DNA of 64,000 nt, from assembly GCF_018403325.1 (NCBI RefSeq), contig NZ_BOSL01000012.1, positions 1 to 64,000 on the forward strand, in the 5' to 3' direction. The position numbers and the translations under genes were made by a program. How positions within the stretch are numbered: the stretch's first letter is position 1; each line of letters opens with the position of its first letter. The DNA is from Paenibacillus vini. GTDB lineage: Bacteria > Bacillota > Bacilli > Paenibacillales > Paenibacillaceae. Of this stretch, positions 17,357 to 25,917 are shown one piece after another. The notes under the pieces were generated by a model. The model did not search any database, was not told where the DNA came from, and saw only the letters and a list, made by a program, of their open reading frames with translations.

Positions 17357-17378
17357 ATACAAAACGAACGTTCAGTAT
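17357..17378. promoter_or_regulatory. operator of the TetR-type regulator (copy 2)
   Basis: ATACAAAACGAACGTTCAGTAT in the gap before the MFS gene, followed by TATAAA (17376-17381). It has the same 22-bp palindrome as copy 1 with two substitutions. Confidence 0.75.
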
Positions 17379-17454
17379 AAAGGTTATATATTTTGATCAA
17401 CCTCCCATTTATCGTCAGGCTGATCCTTATGCACAATACAGGAGGAAAAATGAA

Positions 17455-18654
17455 ATGTCGCTTTTAATAAGAAACAGAGGAGCTATGCTCCTGCTCATGT
17501 TAAATATCTTTCTCGTTTTCACAGGGATCGGTCTCGTAGTTCCGATTATGCCTACTTATATGACCGAGCTCCATATCAGCGGAAGTATGGTGGGGCTGCT
17601 CGTTGCGGCGTTCTCCCTTACCCAGTTATTGTTTTCCCCCTTTGCCGGCAGGTTATCCGACACATTGGGCCGGAAAAAAATCATTGTTGCCGGGATGGTC
17701 GTTTTCGCCCTTTCCGAGTGGTTGTTCGGAGCCGTCAGTTCACCGGTGCTGCTGTTTGCAGCGAGAATGTTAGGTGGGGTTGGTGCGGCACTGATCATGC
17801 CGGCCGTCATGGCTTATGCCGCGGACGTGACCTCGAATGAGGAGAGAGCCAGGGGCATGGGATATATCAATGCCGCGATCACGACCGGCTTCATTATCGG
17901 CCCGGGGATCGGGGGTTATATTGCGGAATTCGGCATTCGCGTTCCGTTCTATGCTGCAGCGGTGGCTGGAGCGATAGCGGCAATAATCACGTTATTCATC
18001 CTGCCTGAATCCGTTTCGGCGGAACAGCGGGCGGAATCCCGTTCGAATCCTGCAGAGAAGCAGAGCCTCCTTACGCAATTGTTGAATTCCGGCCGGGAAC
18101 GCTACTTTTTCAATTTAATCATCGTGTTTGTGCTGGCATTCGGATTAGCCAATTACGAGACGGTGTTCGGACTGTTTGTGGATCATAAATTCGGCTTCAC
18201 GCCAAAAGATATCGCCTTTATCATTACGTTCGGCTCGATTTCAGGCGCTGTGGTACAGGTTACGATATTCGGCTGGATTCTGAACCGCTTCGGAGAGAAA
18301 CGCGTGATCTCGGTCTGCCTGTTTTTGTCCGGATTGTTCGTGGTCCTTACGCTGTTTGTGTCCAGTTACTGGCTCATCGTCGCAGTGACCTTCATTTTAT
18401 TTTTGTCGATCGATATTTTGCGTCCGGCCGTGGGTACACAGTTGTCCAAAATGGCCGGCGAACAGCAAGGATATGTCGCCGGACTGAACTCGGCCTATAC
18501 CAGCCTTGGCAATATCGCCGGACCGATCGTCGCGGGCTTCCTGTTTGATATTGACATCAACTTCCCATACGTGGCGGCTGCCATTGTCCTGCTCCTTTGT
18601 TTTGCACTTTCCCTTAGAGCCGGCAAGGCTCGCGGTTTGTCATCCGGAAACTGA
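17455..18654 (+). CDS. MFS drug:H+ antiporter, 12-TM type
   Basis: A 399-residue major facilitator protein with about 12 membrane spans. The motif A loop GRLSDTLGRKKIIV lies between spans 2 and 3, and motif C-like GPGIGGYIAEFG lies in span 5, as in drug exporters such as Bmr, Blt and NorA. GGAGG at 17441-17445 and the family N terminus select the ATG at 17455; the frame upstream is not conserved. The adjacent TetR regulator and shared operator point to inducible multidrug efflux. Confidence 0.88.
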   Translation: MSLLIRNRGAMLLLMLNIFLVFTGIGLVVPIMPTYMTELHISGSMVGLLVAAFSLTQLLFSPFAGRLSDTLGRKKIIVAGMVVFALSEWLFGAVSSPVLLFAARMLGGVGAALIMPAVMAYAADVTSNEERARGMGYINAAITTGFIIGPGIGGYIAEFGIRVPFYAAAVAGAIAAIITLFILPESVSAEQRAESRSNPAEKQSLLTQLLNSGRERYFFNLIIVFVLAFGLANYETVFGLFVDHKFGFTPKDIAFIITFGSISGAVVQVTIFGWILNRFGEKRVISVCLFLSGLFVVLTLFVSSYWLIVAVTFILFLSIDILRPAVGTQLSKMAGEQQGYVAGLNSAYTSLGNIAGPIVAGFLFDIDINFPYVAAAIVLLLCFALSLRAGKARGLSSGN

Positions 18655-18697
18655 TATTAAGTTCAAGCTGCCTATGAATAAGATTTATTGAAAATAG

Positions 18698-18720
18698 AGA
18701 CGTCTGCGGGCGTCTTTTTC
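18698..18720 (+). terminator. rho-independent terminator after the MFS gene
   Basis: AGACG at 18698-18702 with flanking pairs matches CGTCT at 18711-18715, followed by T residues. The stem is short. Confidence 0.6.
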
Positions 18721-18826
18721 TTTTGTAACCAAACAGAACCTCAAAATTCATATAATTATTAGCTGTGTTATGTATTAAAATGGACATCAACGGAACATGT
18801 TTTTTATCTGGAAAGGAAGAATCCTC

Positions 18827-19993
18827 ATGGCAAAACTCATCTTTGATCCGGCGGGATATACAGTGACCGAAGGGACGGAGTCCGTGGAACTGCTGGCCAA
18901 GGAATTCGCCTTGCTGCAGTTTTTATATGAGCACCGGGGCAAAGCGTTTTCGCGCGAGCAATTGCTGGACCGGGTGTGGGTGCTGGAATACCCGGTAGAG
19001 CGGACGATCGACGACCATATTTACCGCCTCCGCAAAAAGCTCCATCGCTGGGGGCATGTCCGGATCAATACGATCCGGGGGTACGGATATAGCCTGAGTA
19101 TAGCCGAACCTAAAGGCATGGATAATCCGTCCATGCGTGATGAGGAGATTCAGTCCGCCGTAACCGGTCTGTTTGAGAAATATCATTTGCTTGGACAGGG
19201 AAAATCGATCATGGCATTGGCTGCCCAGCACGAGGTTCTGGGATTTGAGATCGATGCTTTTTACCGGAGATATATCCGGTTTTTGCAAGCTGACATCAAA
19301 TGGTTTGTGGAGACGAACGAGCTTCAGCCGGGGGAACGGTTATACGGACTGCTCCTTATTCTAGCAGGGATAACGCCCGATTCCACCAGGGTACTCGGCT
19401 ACTGCGAGAGGGCATTGAAACAAGGATTGATGCCCCCGACACAGCATAGGGAAATGGAAATCCTGAATATTCTCGAGGTGTACGCCGACGCCGGACTGCC
19501 CGAGATGGCGGTCGAACGCTTTGAGCAAACCCGCCGCGTGGTGGAGCAAGACGGATTGACGGGCTTCGTTATGCCGGTTGCTTTGATGGAAATGTACGTT
19601 CATCTGGTTGCCGGGAACTGGAATGAAGCCGATCAGACGGCGGCCAGGCTGGAACGGCTGCTCGAGAAAGAGCCTTATATCAGGGAGATTGGCAGATTCG
19701 GCGTATTTAAAGGACTGAGGCTTCTCTCGGAAGGGCGGGAACGGGAAGCGGAGCAGTGTCTGGATGAGGGGCTGGAAGTGCTGAGCATGTCATTGCACAT
19801 GCCGCTCTATCTGGCCGCGATTAACCAGATCAATCTGTTTTTGAGGCGCCGTTACCCGGAGAGTCCATTAGTGCATAAGTTTGCCTCCTTGTTTGAAGCG
19901 ACGGAGAAAGAATACCACCTTTTAGAGCTTCGTCCCGCAATGGAACAGTGTATTATGGATACTCTTTCAGTTGAAACAGGCAAAAAGGAGTAA
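18827..19993 (+). CDS. winged-helix regulator with a helical C-terminal domain
   Basis: A 388-residue protein. Residues about 1-98 form an OmpR/PhoB-type winged helix (LLAKEFALLQFLYEHRGKAFSR, then ERTIDDHIYRLRKKL and the wing INTIRGYGYSL). There is no receiver domain. The remaining 290 residues are helical with repeated Glu/Leu/Ala patterns that resemble TPR-like tandem helices, so the architecture recalls SARP-type or stand-alone activators. The start at 18827 is set by GGAAAGGA upstream. It lies 105 bases before a second MFS gene in the same direction, its most likely target. The function of the C-terminal part is not known. Confidence 0.75.
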   Translation: MAKLIFDPAGYTVTEGTESVELLAKEFALLQFLYEHRGKAFSREQLLDRVWVLEYPVERTIDDHIYRLRKKLHRWGHVRINTIRGYGYSLSIAEPKGMDNPSMRDEEIQSAVTGLFEKYHLLGQGKSIMALAAQHEVLGFEIDAFYRRYIRFLQADIKWFVETNELQPGERLYGLLLILAGITPDSTRVLGYCERALKQGLMPPTQHREMEILNILEVYADAGLPEMAVERFEQTRRVVEQDGLTGFVMPVALMEMYVHLVAGNWNEADQTAARLERLLEKEPYIREIGRFGVFKGLRLLSEGREREAEQCLDEGLEVLSMSLHMPLYLAAINQINLFLRRRYPESPLVHKFASLFEATEKEYHLLELRPAMEQCIMDTLSVETGKKE

Positions 19994-20097
19994 GTCCGTT
20001 CGGGATTCATATTCTCATCTGATAATCCTCTGACATTCATCGGTTAATCTGCTAAGAAAGAAAACGAAACCGATGTGTGAAGGATGGAGGAAATGAA

Positions 20098-21390
20098 ATG
20101 GCATCAGCAATGCGCTCCGGACTGTGGTCGATCCGCAGCTACCGGAGCATGTTTTCCGCTTACGCGCTTGCCTCGTTCGGCGACTGGTTCGACGCGCTCG
20201 CGATTCAGGTCTTGGTCGTGTACCGCTGGGGAATCGACCCGTTTATGATTGCGCTCATTCCGGTCTGTATGGCGCTGCCGTCCGTCTTGTTCAGCTCCTT
20301 TGCAGGCACGCTGGCGGACCGGGTGCAGCAGGCCAAACTGATGATGTTCTGCGATCTGTTGACCGTGCTCTTGACAGTAGGCGTACTGTTCGCTCCGAAC
20401 TTTGCATGGTTGCTGCCGCTGCTGGCGCTTCGGGCCATGGCCGGCGTGTTTCATGTGCCGGCTCAACAAGCGCTGACCCGCCGGGTCGTTCCGGCAGATC
20501 TGCTGCTGCAGGCTACATCTTATAACGGCCTTGTTGGCCAAGGATCAAAGGTAGCCGGGCCTCTGCTTGGCGCGGTAACGCTCGCGGTCCTGTCCCCGCA
20601 GGCCTGTATTCTGATTAACATGGGAGCGAGACTGTTGTCCGCCTTGTTGCTGCTTGGATTATGGAGGCTGCCTCATAGTACGGCCGGTCAGGATAGAAAC
20701 CCGGACAAGGAAAGGATCCGCAAACCAAGCTTCTGGAGCGAATGGAAAGAAGGCTGGACATTTCTTTGGCACCGTAAAGTGGTGTTGAATACGATAATCT
20801 TCGGCTTTATCGGTTTAGCGGCGATCTTGATGGTCGATTATCAGTTTCCGACTCTGTTCAAGTCGATCTCGCCCCGCAATGAAGCATTGACTGGCCAGGT
20901 CGTTGCCGCAATTGGAGCGGGGGCCGTAGGCGCGCTTATTATTTTGAACAGGCTGGGCAAGATCAACTATGGCTGGGGACTTGGGGGAGGCTGCGGATTG
21001 ATCGGCCTCGGTGTGGCGCTGCTGGGCTTATGCCCTCCGGGAACCCATCTCGCGACGATGTTGGGCTTCGGTTTGTTGCTCGGAGTCGGCAACGGAGCGT
21101 ATATTTTGACCCAGAATTATATTTTGCAAAAAGAAACCTCACCGGATGTCGTCGGGCGCGTGTTCGGTATTCAGAATACGATGAACAGCTTGGTGATGCT
21201 GACAGCACCGCTGGCCGGAGGCTTGTTGATCCGGGCGGTTTCCGTCGGCGCAGCCTTCTTGTCCATCGGCGTCGTGATGGTGGGGCTTGGACTGCTGGGA
21301 GTTTTGTTCCGCCGTCAGCTCTGGCCCCAAATGGAAGTCGTCGCAACCGGCACTTCCGGAACCGAAGCGGGCACGCTAACCCAGAACTAA
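20098..21390 (+). CDS. MFS transporter, MefA/EntS-like
   Basis: A 430-residue major facilitator protein with 10-12 spans. The N terminus YRSMFSAYALASFGDWFDALAIQ and the loop LADRVQQAK, with FRAL-like ALRAMAGVFHVPAQQALTRRVV, resemble the group that includes macrolide exporters (MefA) and enterobactin exporter EntS. GGATGGAGG at 20082-20090 places the start at 20098. Substrate unknown. It may be cotranscribed with the winged-helix regulator upstream. Confidence 0.8.
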   Translation: MASAMRSGLWSIRSYRSMFSAYALASFGDWFDALAIQVLVVYRWGIDPFMIALIPVCMALPSVLFSSFAGTLADRVQQAKLMMFCDLLTVLLTVGVLFAPNFAWLLPLLALRAMAGVFHVPAQQALTRRVVPADLLLQATSYNGLVGQGSKVAGPLLGAVTLAVLSPQACILINMGARLLSALLLLGLWRLPHSTAGQDRNPDKERIRKPSFWSEWKEGWTFLWHRKVVLNTIIFGFIGLAAILMVDYQFPTLFKSISPRNEALTGQVVAAIGAGAVGALIILNRLGKINYGWGLGGGCGLIGLGVALLGLCPPGTHLATMLGFGLLLGVGNGAYILTQNYILQKETSPDVVGRVFGIQNTMNSLVMLTAPLAGGLLIRAVSVGAAFLSIGVVMVGLGLLGVLFRRQLWPQMEVVATGTSGTEAGTLTQN

Positions 21391-21470
21391 CGCGGGAACT
21401 CAGGGGATTTTACGCCTTGGATATCGAATTGATCATAAGGGCTGTTGGGAAGAAATTCTCGACAGCCTGT

Positions 21471-21501
21471 TTGCTTTTCTATCAGTTTAGTGCTAAACTG
21501 A
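21471..21501 (+). promoter_or_regulatory. promoter and MarR operator
   Basis: TTGCTT at 21471-21476 and TAAACT at 21494-21499 with a 17-base spacer form a sigma-A-like promoter. A perfect palindrome TCAGTTTAG-TG-CTAAACTGA occupies 21482-21501, covering the spacer and -10. Autorepression by the MarR protein encoded 30 bases downstream is the simplest reading. Confidence 0.7.
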
Positions 21502-21531
21502 CAACAATCACAGCAAATGAGGTGAGAGCAA

Positions 21532-21984
21532 ATGGAAAAAGAAGAACGAAGATACAAAGCCATGTCCAGGCGGGAAGAGAAATTGGGCTTGCTCGTATGG
21601 TTCCGCCTTTCGCGGATTTATAACCGCAGTCTTCGCGCCTCAAACCAGCATCTTAAGCAATGGAAGCTTTCGGTGGCCCAATTCGATGCGCTGGTCCAGA
21701 TTGGCAGCCATCAACGGCTAACCCAGCAGGAGCTTGCCGACAAATTATTGGTATCGAAAGGAAATATAACTCAGCTGTTGACGAAGATGGAAGAGCTGGG
21801 ATGGATCGCACGTGAGCAGGAATGGAAGAAAAAATGGCTGTCGCTAACCGAGCTTGGATGGGAACTCTATCATGAAGCGGTTCCTTTGCAGGAACAGTAT
21901 CAGGCTTCGCAGTTCGCCGGATTAAACCAAGAGGAGAAGCTTCAGCTACTGGGGCTGCTTCGGAAAATTCAAAGAAACCAATAA
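21532..21984 (+). CDS. MarR-family regulator (MhqR-like)
   Basis: A 150-residue winged-helix repressor. The DNA-binding region is QRLTQQELADKLLVSKGNITQLLTKMEELGWIAR with the wing around EQEWKKKWLSLTELG. In B. subtilis, MhqR of this family represses ring-cleaving dioxygenases and responds to quinone and catechol stress. Here the next gene, 20 bases away, is such a dioxygenase, so the pairing matches that system. The operator seen upstream differs from the published MhqR palindrome as far as I recall, so I do not assign the symbol. Confidence 0.82.
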   Translation: MEKEERRYKAMSRREEKLGLLVWFRLSRIYNRSLRASNQHLKQWKLSVAQFDALVQIGSHQRLTQQELADKLLVSKGNITQLLTKMEELGWIAREQEWKKKWLSLTELGWELYHEAVPLQEQYQASQFAGLNQEEKLQLLGLLRKIQRNQ

Positions 21985-22004
21985 ATTAAAGGAGTGATTT
22001 CACT

Positions 22005-22982
22005 ATGAAGATGGAATTCAAAGGCATTCACCATGTATCGGCCATAACCAAGACGGCATCGGAAAATTTTCAATTCTACACGAAAGTGCTGGGCCTCCGA
22101 CTCATTAAAAAGACGGTCAACCAGGATGATATCTCCGTCTATCATTTGTTTTACGGGGATGAAGTCGGCAATCCGGGAACTGAATTGACCTTCTTCGAAA
22201 TTCCGAATGCAGGGCGGAATGTCGACGGGAATAACAGCATCTCGGCGCTTTCGCTGCGCGTGCCAAATGATCAGGCTCTGGATTACTGGATCCGGCGTCT
22301 GGATGAATTCGGAGTCGAGCATGAGGAAGTGAAGCAGCGGGCGGGTCGTGCGACGCTGGCGTTCAAGGATTTTGAAGGGCAGCGTCTGGTTCTCGTATCG
22401 GATGAAAATAATACCGGTGTACCCGGCGGCAAGCCTTGGGACCGGAGCCCGGTTCCGGCGGAGTTCGCCATCCTGGGCTTAGGGCCGGTCCAATTGACGG
22501 TCGCCCAGCCTGACCTGACGATCTCGGTACTGACGGAGCTGATGGGCTTCCGCCGGAAAGGGCAGTATCCTTCATTCGTGGAAGGCCAGCCCGACATTAT
22601 CGTGTTTGAGACGGGCGAAGGAGGTACCGGTGCTGAAGTGCATCTGGAGGAAAGAACCGACCTTGCGCCTGAACGATTGGGACGGGGCGGGGTGCACCAT
22701 GTCGCATTCCGTGTGGAGGACGAGGAGGAGCTGCGGGCCTGGATCACCCAAATTCGCGGGGCCCGTTTCCCGAATTCGGGATTCGTGGACCGCTTCTATT
22801 TCCGGTCGCTTTATTTCCGTGAGCCAAACGGAATCCTGTTCGAGGTTGCGACCGACGGACCTGGCTTTGCCACGGATGAAGATCTCGCTCATCTCGGCGA
22901 GTCACTGGCGCTCCCGCCTTTCCTGGAGCCGAAGCGCGCACAAATTGAAGCCCACTTGAAGCCGCTGGATACTGTGCAATAA
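22005..22982 (+). CDS. ring-cleaving dioxygenase, VOC/glyoxalase fold (MhqA/MhqO-like)
   Basis: A 325-residue protein of two vicinal-oxygen-chelate modules (about 1-145 and 150-310). Metal-ligand positions are visible as GIHHVSA near residue 7, GGVHHVAF near 230 and a Glu in LFEVATDGPGF near 285. The family is credited with cleavage of hydroquinone or catechol-type compounds and confers quinone resistance. AAAGGAGTG sits at 21988-21996. It is cotranscribed with the MarR gene. Confidence 0.85.
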   Translation: MKMEFKGIHHVSAITKTASENFQFYTKVLGLRLIKKTVNQDDISVYHLFYGDEVGNPGTELTFFEIPNAGRNVDGNNSISALSLRVPNDQALDYWIRRLDEFGVEHEEVKQRAGRATLAFKDFEGQRLVLVSDENNTGVPGGKPWDRSPVPAEFAILGLGPVQLTVAQPDLTISVLTELMGFRRKGQYPSFVEGQPDIIVFETGEGGTGAEVHLEERTDLAPERLGRGGVHHVAFRVEDEEELRAWITQIRGARFPNSGFVDRFYFRSLYFREPNGILFEVATDGPGFATDEDLAHLGESLALPPFLEPKRAQIEAHLKPLDTVQ

Positions 22983-23125
22983 AAGGAAATTCGTATGGAG
23001 AAAGCTTATCTGGAACAAACGCTTGAATCCATAAGATTTTTGTTAATTCCAAGCAGGAATTCATGAAAGTTACAGGGAATAATTAGAAATTAAAGCTAAA
23101 TCTGCGATTTAAAGGAGTAAGTAAA

Positions 23126-24598
23126 GTGCGGATTATTTATATTCTAATGTTCCTGTCGTTGTGGTCCTTGGGGTTGTTTATCTTACTACACCGAACCCGG
23201 TCCAATCTTTGGATCGGGTTAACGATTCTGCTGGGGGGGTCGGCCAGTTACGCGTTCAGCATGCATTTGTCCATTATGCCGGTATTTGCGGATGCCGCAT
23301 GGATGCCTCAGTTTCTTAGCCGACTTCTGTACTTATCAACGGTGGTTGGAATGAACATCTACTTCTTTGTTTTGCCTTACGTGTTTAGTATGGGCGGGTT
23401 ATGGCTTAACGACAAGATGTCTTCCCGCTGGAAATGGGGTTTGACGGGGCTGCTTTTTATGGGAATGGTTCTGTTGTTGGGAGCCCACTTGCGTGCTGGT
23501 CCCTGGAACGTCTTTAATATCGGCCAGTTCCGATGGTGGGACGGTTTGTTTGTTGGAATTGGATGTTTCTTTTATTTGCTGGCTTATTTCCGTGAAAAAA
23601 ACGAATTAAGAAGGCGAAGTCAACGAAGAACGCTGTTGTTTCCCCTGGTGATGATCTGGGCGTTTATGTCAGATTACGTAGGTTTCGATCATCTGAAACT
23701 GGGGTGGTGGTCATTCGACCTGAGGAGCAACGGGATGTGGCAGGCAAATTTTATCGTGATTCTCAGCACGGTCGCTGTCGTTTTATTCTTCACGATCCGT
23801 TACGGATTTCTCGGCATCAAGCTGCGGATCGAGCGGGAAAGAATTGATTATTCCATCCGCACCCTTACGATGGGCGTGTCCATTCTGAATCATTCCATCA
23901 AGAACGAAATTCAAAAAATAGACTATCTGGCGGAGAAAAGCAGGAATTTGCTCTCGACGGGGCAATCGGAAAAGGCTGTTCAAACGATCGGTCAAGTTCA
24001 TGGGCTGACAGCTCATCTGCTTCATATGGTAAACCGGATCAAGGAAAAAGCGGAGGATGTGGTGCTGGATGAGAACGAGCATGAGGTCCGAAAGCTGCTG
24101 GATGACGTTATAGCTTCCAGCGGAACGCTTACGGAGAATGGTACGGTTACCCTGTCCGTTGCCTATGGAGTCGAGGGGTTATTGACCTGTGATGCGGTAC
24201 ATATCAGGGAGACTCTTTCGAACCTGATCCGCAATGCTATCGATGCTATGCCGCCCGGCGGCGGAGCGGTGGAGCTGTATACCTCGGCTACCCGGAAGGA
24301 ATTCAGGATCGAGGTCAGAGATAATGGAGTCGGCATCCCCCCGGAACATCTGGCAAAAATCTTCGAACCGTTCTTTACCACCAAGAAAAACGCGCTCAAT
24401 TACGGGCTCGGACTTCCCTATTGCAGCAGCGTGATGTCCAAACACGGAGGCAGGCTTTCTGTGGCAGAGTCTGAACCCGGCAAAGGAACCACGATTATGC
24501 TTCATTTTCCAAAATACAAATTTAAACCGGAGTCTCCTGCGCCTAGCCTTAAATTACCGCGGGAACACCGAAGATTGGACCCTCTAAGTCCTTCTTAA
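23126..24598 (+). CDS. membrane sensor histidine kinase with multi-span N terminus
   Basis: A 490-residue kinase. About seven or eight hydrophobic spans fill residues 1-235 with no large extracellular domain, resembling the histidine-kinase 7TM sensor. The phosphoacceptor region is ILNHSIKNEIQKIDYLAEK; the ATPase part has the N box ETLSNLIRNAIDAMP, G1 DNGVGIP, F box IFEPFFTTKK and a G2 GLGLPY. The GTG start follows AAAGGAG at 23111-23117. The stop is 6 bases from the stop of the oppositely oriented response regulator, so the two genes are tail to tail. I infer they are a cognate pair. Confidence 0.87.
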   Translation: MRIIYILMFLSLWSLGLFILLHRTRSNLWIGLTILLGGSASYAFSMHLSIMPVFADAAWMPQFLSRLLYLSTVVGMNIYFFVLPYVFSMGGLWLNDKMSSRWKWGLTGLLFMGMVLLLGAHLRAGPWNVFNIGQFRWWDGLFVGIGCFFYLLAYFREKNELRRRSQRRTLLFPLVMIWAFMSDYVGFDHLKLGWWSFDLRSNGMWQANFIVILSTVAVVLFFTIRYGFLGIKLRIERERIDYSIRTLTMGVSILNHSIKNEIQKIDYLAEKSRNLLSTGQSEKAVQTIGQVHGLTAHLLHMVNRIKEKAEDVVLDENEHEVRKLLDDVIASSGTLTENGTVTLSVAYGVEGLLTCDAVHIRETLSNLIRNAIDAMPPGGGAVELYTSATRKEFRIEVRDNGVGIPPEHLAKIFEPFFTTKKNALNYGLGLPYCSSVMSKHGGRLSVAESEPGKGTTIMLHFPKYKFKPESPAPSLKLPREHRRLDPLSPS

Positions 24599-24604
24599 TC
24601 TATC

Positions 24605-25192
24605 TTAATCCATCTTAAAATGGGTGAGCTTGTTTTTGATGCTGCGCAGCTGAGTTTTGATCGTATTGGTCGATTTGTGCAGGCGTTCGGAAATTTCCCG
24701 TTTGCTCATCCCGCTCCGGCGCAGTTCAAACACTTCCCGTTCAGTAGGCGACAGCTCCATCAGTTGAACTTCGCTTCTCATCGCTCTGGCGGCATCCGGA
24801 TGAATGGAAGCCCGGCCGCTATTGGCCTCGCGGATTGCATTCAGAATATCCCGGTAGCTTGATTTGTTTATGTAATTCATGGCGCCAAGCCGGAAGGACT
24901 TCATAATGACTTCGGCTTCGGTGATGGAAGTCAGCATGATAATCTTTACGGAACGGTTTCGTTCCTGATGCAAAATTTGCTCGGCGGCATCCAGTCCGTC
25001 CAAATTGTTGCCGGTTAGATTAATGTCCATCAGAATTACGTCCAGATCCTGCTTCGAAGCCAGCTCAATGGCTTCCTCTTTGGTTGCGGCAACCCCGGCC
25101 ACTTGGATGTCAGGCTCGTCTGCTAAATCCCCACTGATATGATCCCGCCAAAAGGAATCGTCCTCCACCAGCATGACCCGAATTCGCTCCAT
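24605..25192 (-). CDS. NarL/LuxR-type response regulator
   Basis: A 195-residue regulator with a receiver (about 1-120) and a LuxR-type helix-turn-helix (about 130-190). Acidic pocket D11/D12, phosphoacceptor D56 in VILMDINLT, T/S switch LTSITEAE and conserved Lys in YINKSSY. The DNA-binding part is ELSPTEREVFELRRSGMSKR and then TNTIKTQLRSIKNKL. AGGGAT-type ribosome binding site on the minus strand at about 25202. It is convergent with the kinase and divergent from the tail operon, with a large inverted repeat between. Confidence 0.88.
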   Translation of the reverse strand: MERIRVMLVEDDSFWRDHISGDLADEPDIQVAGVAATKEEAIELASKQDLDVILMDINLTGNNLDGLDAAEQILHQERNRSVKIIMLTSITEAEVIMKSFRLGAMNYINKSSYRDILNAIREANSGRASIHPDAARAMRSEVQLMELSPTEREVFELRRSGMSKREISERLHKSTNTIKTQLRSIKNKLTHFKMD

Positions 25193-25237
25193 GAAAATAA
25201 ATCCCTCCGCATCTTACAAAGGTTTACAATTAAACCC

Positions 25238-25246
25238 AGTATATCA
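25238..25246 (-). promoter_or_regulatory. extended -10 promoter of the response regulator
   Basis: On the minus strand these bases read TGATATACT, an extended -10. The -35 position (25261-25266) is not conserved, as expected for an extended -10 or an activated promoter. Confidence 0.45.
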
Positions 25247-25265
25247 GCGAAAATTACAAAAAGGT

Positions 25266-25307
25266 AGGATGAACCTTCTTCACCCCCAGGTGAAGAAAGT
25301 TCATCCT
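25266..25307. promoter_or_regulatory. 19-bp-arm inverted repeat between divergent promoters
   Basis: 25266-25284 and 25289-25307 are reverse complements with one mismatch (25275 versus 25298), separated by CCCA. No T run follows on either strand at once, so a terminator is unlikely. It abuts the -35 position of the response regulator promoter on the left and that of the tail operon on the right. Confidence 0.7.
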
Positions 25308-25329
25308 ATTCGTCGTTTCACGCCCGGCC

Positions 25330-25335
25330 TATAAT
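25330..25335 (+). promoter_or_regulatory. -10 element of the tail operon
   Basis: A perfect TATAAT. The -35 position (25307-25312) is not a TTGACA-like sequence and coincides with the right edge of the inverted repeat, which suggests activator dependence. Confidence 0.5.
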
Positions 25336-25454
25336 CCGAAATGCGGCCAGCAAGTTGAACGGCTGAACAATGAGGCGGAAGGCGGGGGATTAATTTCAAA
25401 GCGTAGCACGAAAGTTGTTGTATTAGAAACAACGGCCGAAAGGAGCGGGATGAT

Positions 25455-25901
25455 ATGTTTTTGGCCGAAGAAGTAGGCAAGTTTGTAGAGCTGATCGCCG
25501 CTAAATACCCCGAAGCTGCCGTTCACCGATTCCAAGAGCCGGCTCATCCAGCGGCGGGAGAATTTGCGGTCAGTGTGAAACAGGAGACCCGACGGAGCGA
25601 AACACGAAGCCATACGCTGGTCGAACGGCAGTATGCGATGGTCTGCTATGCCGAGGATGCGGAAACGGCGATCCTTACCATGGAATTGCTAAGCCGCTGC
25701 ATTATGAACGAAGGCGTGGATGGCAAAGGGGTATCCTCGGGACCTATACGGGCGGAGTCGGTCAGCATCGACGCCCCGGAAAAACTGGACGGCGGTCTTC
25801 AGAGATGCATTGGTACGGTTTTAGTTCGTGCCAGGGAGTCCGTTACTTTCGAGAATTATGAAAAAATAGGCAAGGTAGAAACGCGCATGACAACTATTTG
25901 A
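25455..25901 (+). CDS. phage tail terminator-like protein
   Basis: A 148-residue protein at the head of the tail operon, in the position taken by tail terminator/completion proteins in PBSX-like and other contractile tails. The sequence has a helix (EEVGKFVELIAAKY), then beta segments including FAVSVKQETRR, and a second helix AETAILTMELLSRCIM. Tail terminators stop tube polymerisation at the head-proximal end. AGGAGCGG at 25441-25448 gives the start. The assignment is by position and general pattern. Confidence 0.6.
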   Translation: MFLAEEVGKFVELIAAKYPEAAVHRFQEPAHPAAGEFAVSVKQETRRSETRSHTLVERQYAMVCYAEDAETAILTMELLSRCIMNEGVDGKGVSSGPIRAESVSIDAPEKLDGGLQRCIGTVLVRARESVTFENYEKIGKVETRMTTI

Positions 25902-25917
25902 AAGGTGGCATGAAATC

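Noticed and set aside
25266-25307. Long inverted repeat read as a terminator of the response regulator or tail operon
   Set aside because: It lies upstream of both start codons and has no T run after either arm.
25193-25454. LexA/SOS box before the tail operon
   Set aside because: No CGAAC-N4-GTTCG-like sequence was found; GAAC and GTTC occur only as distant parts of the long inverted repeat.
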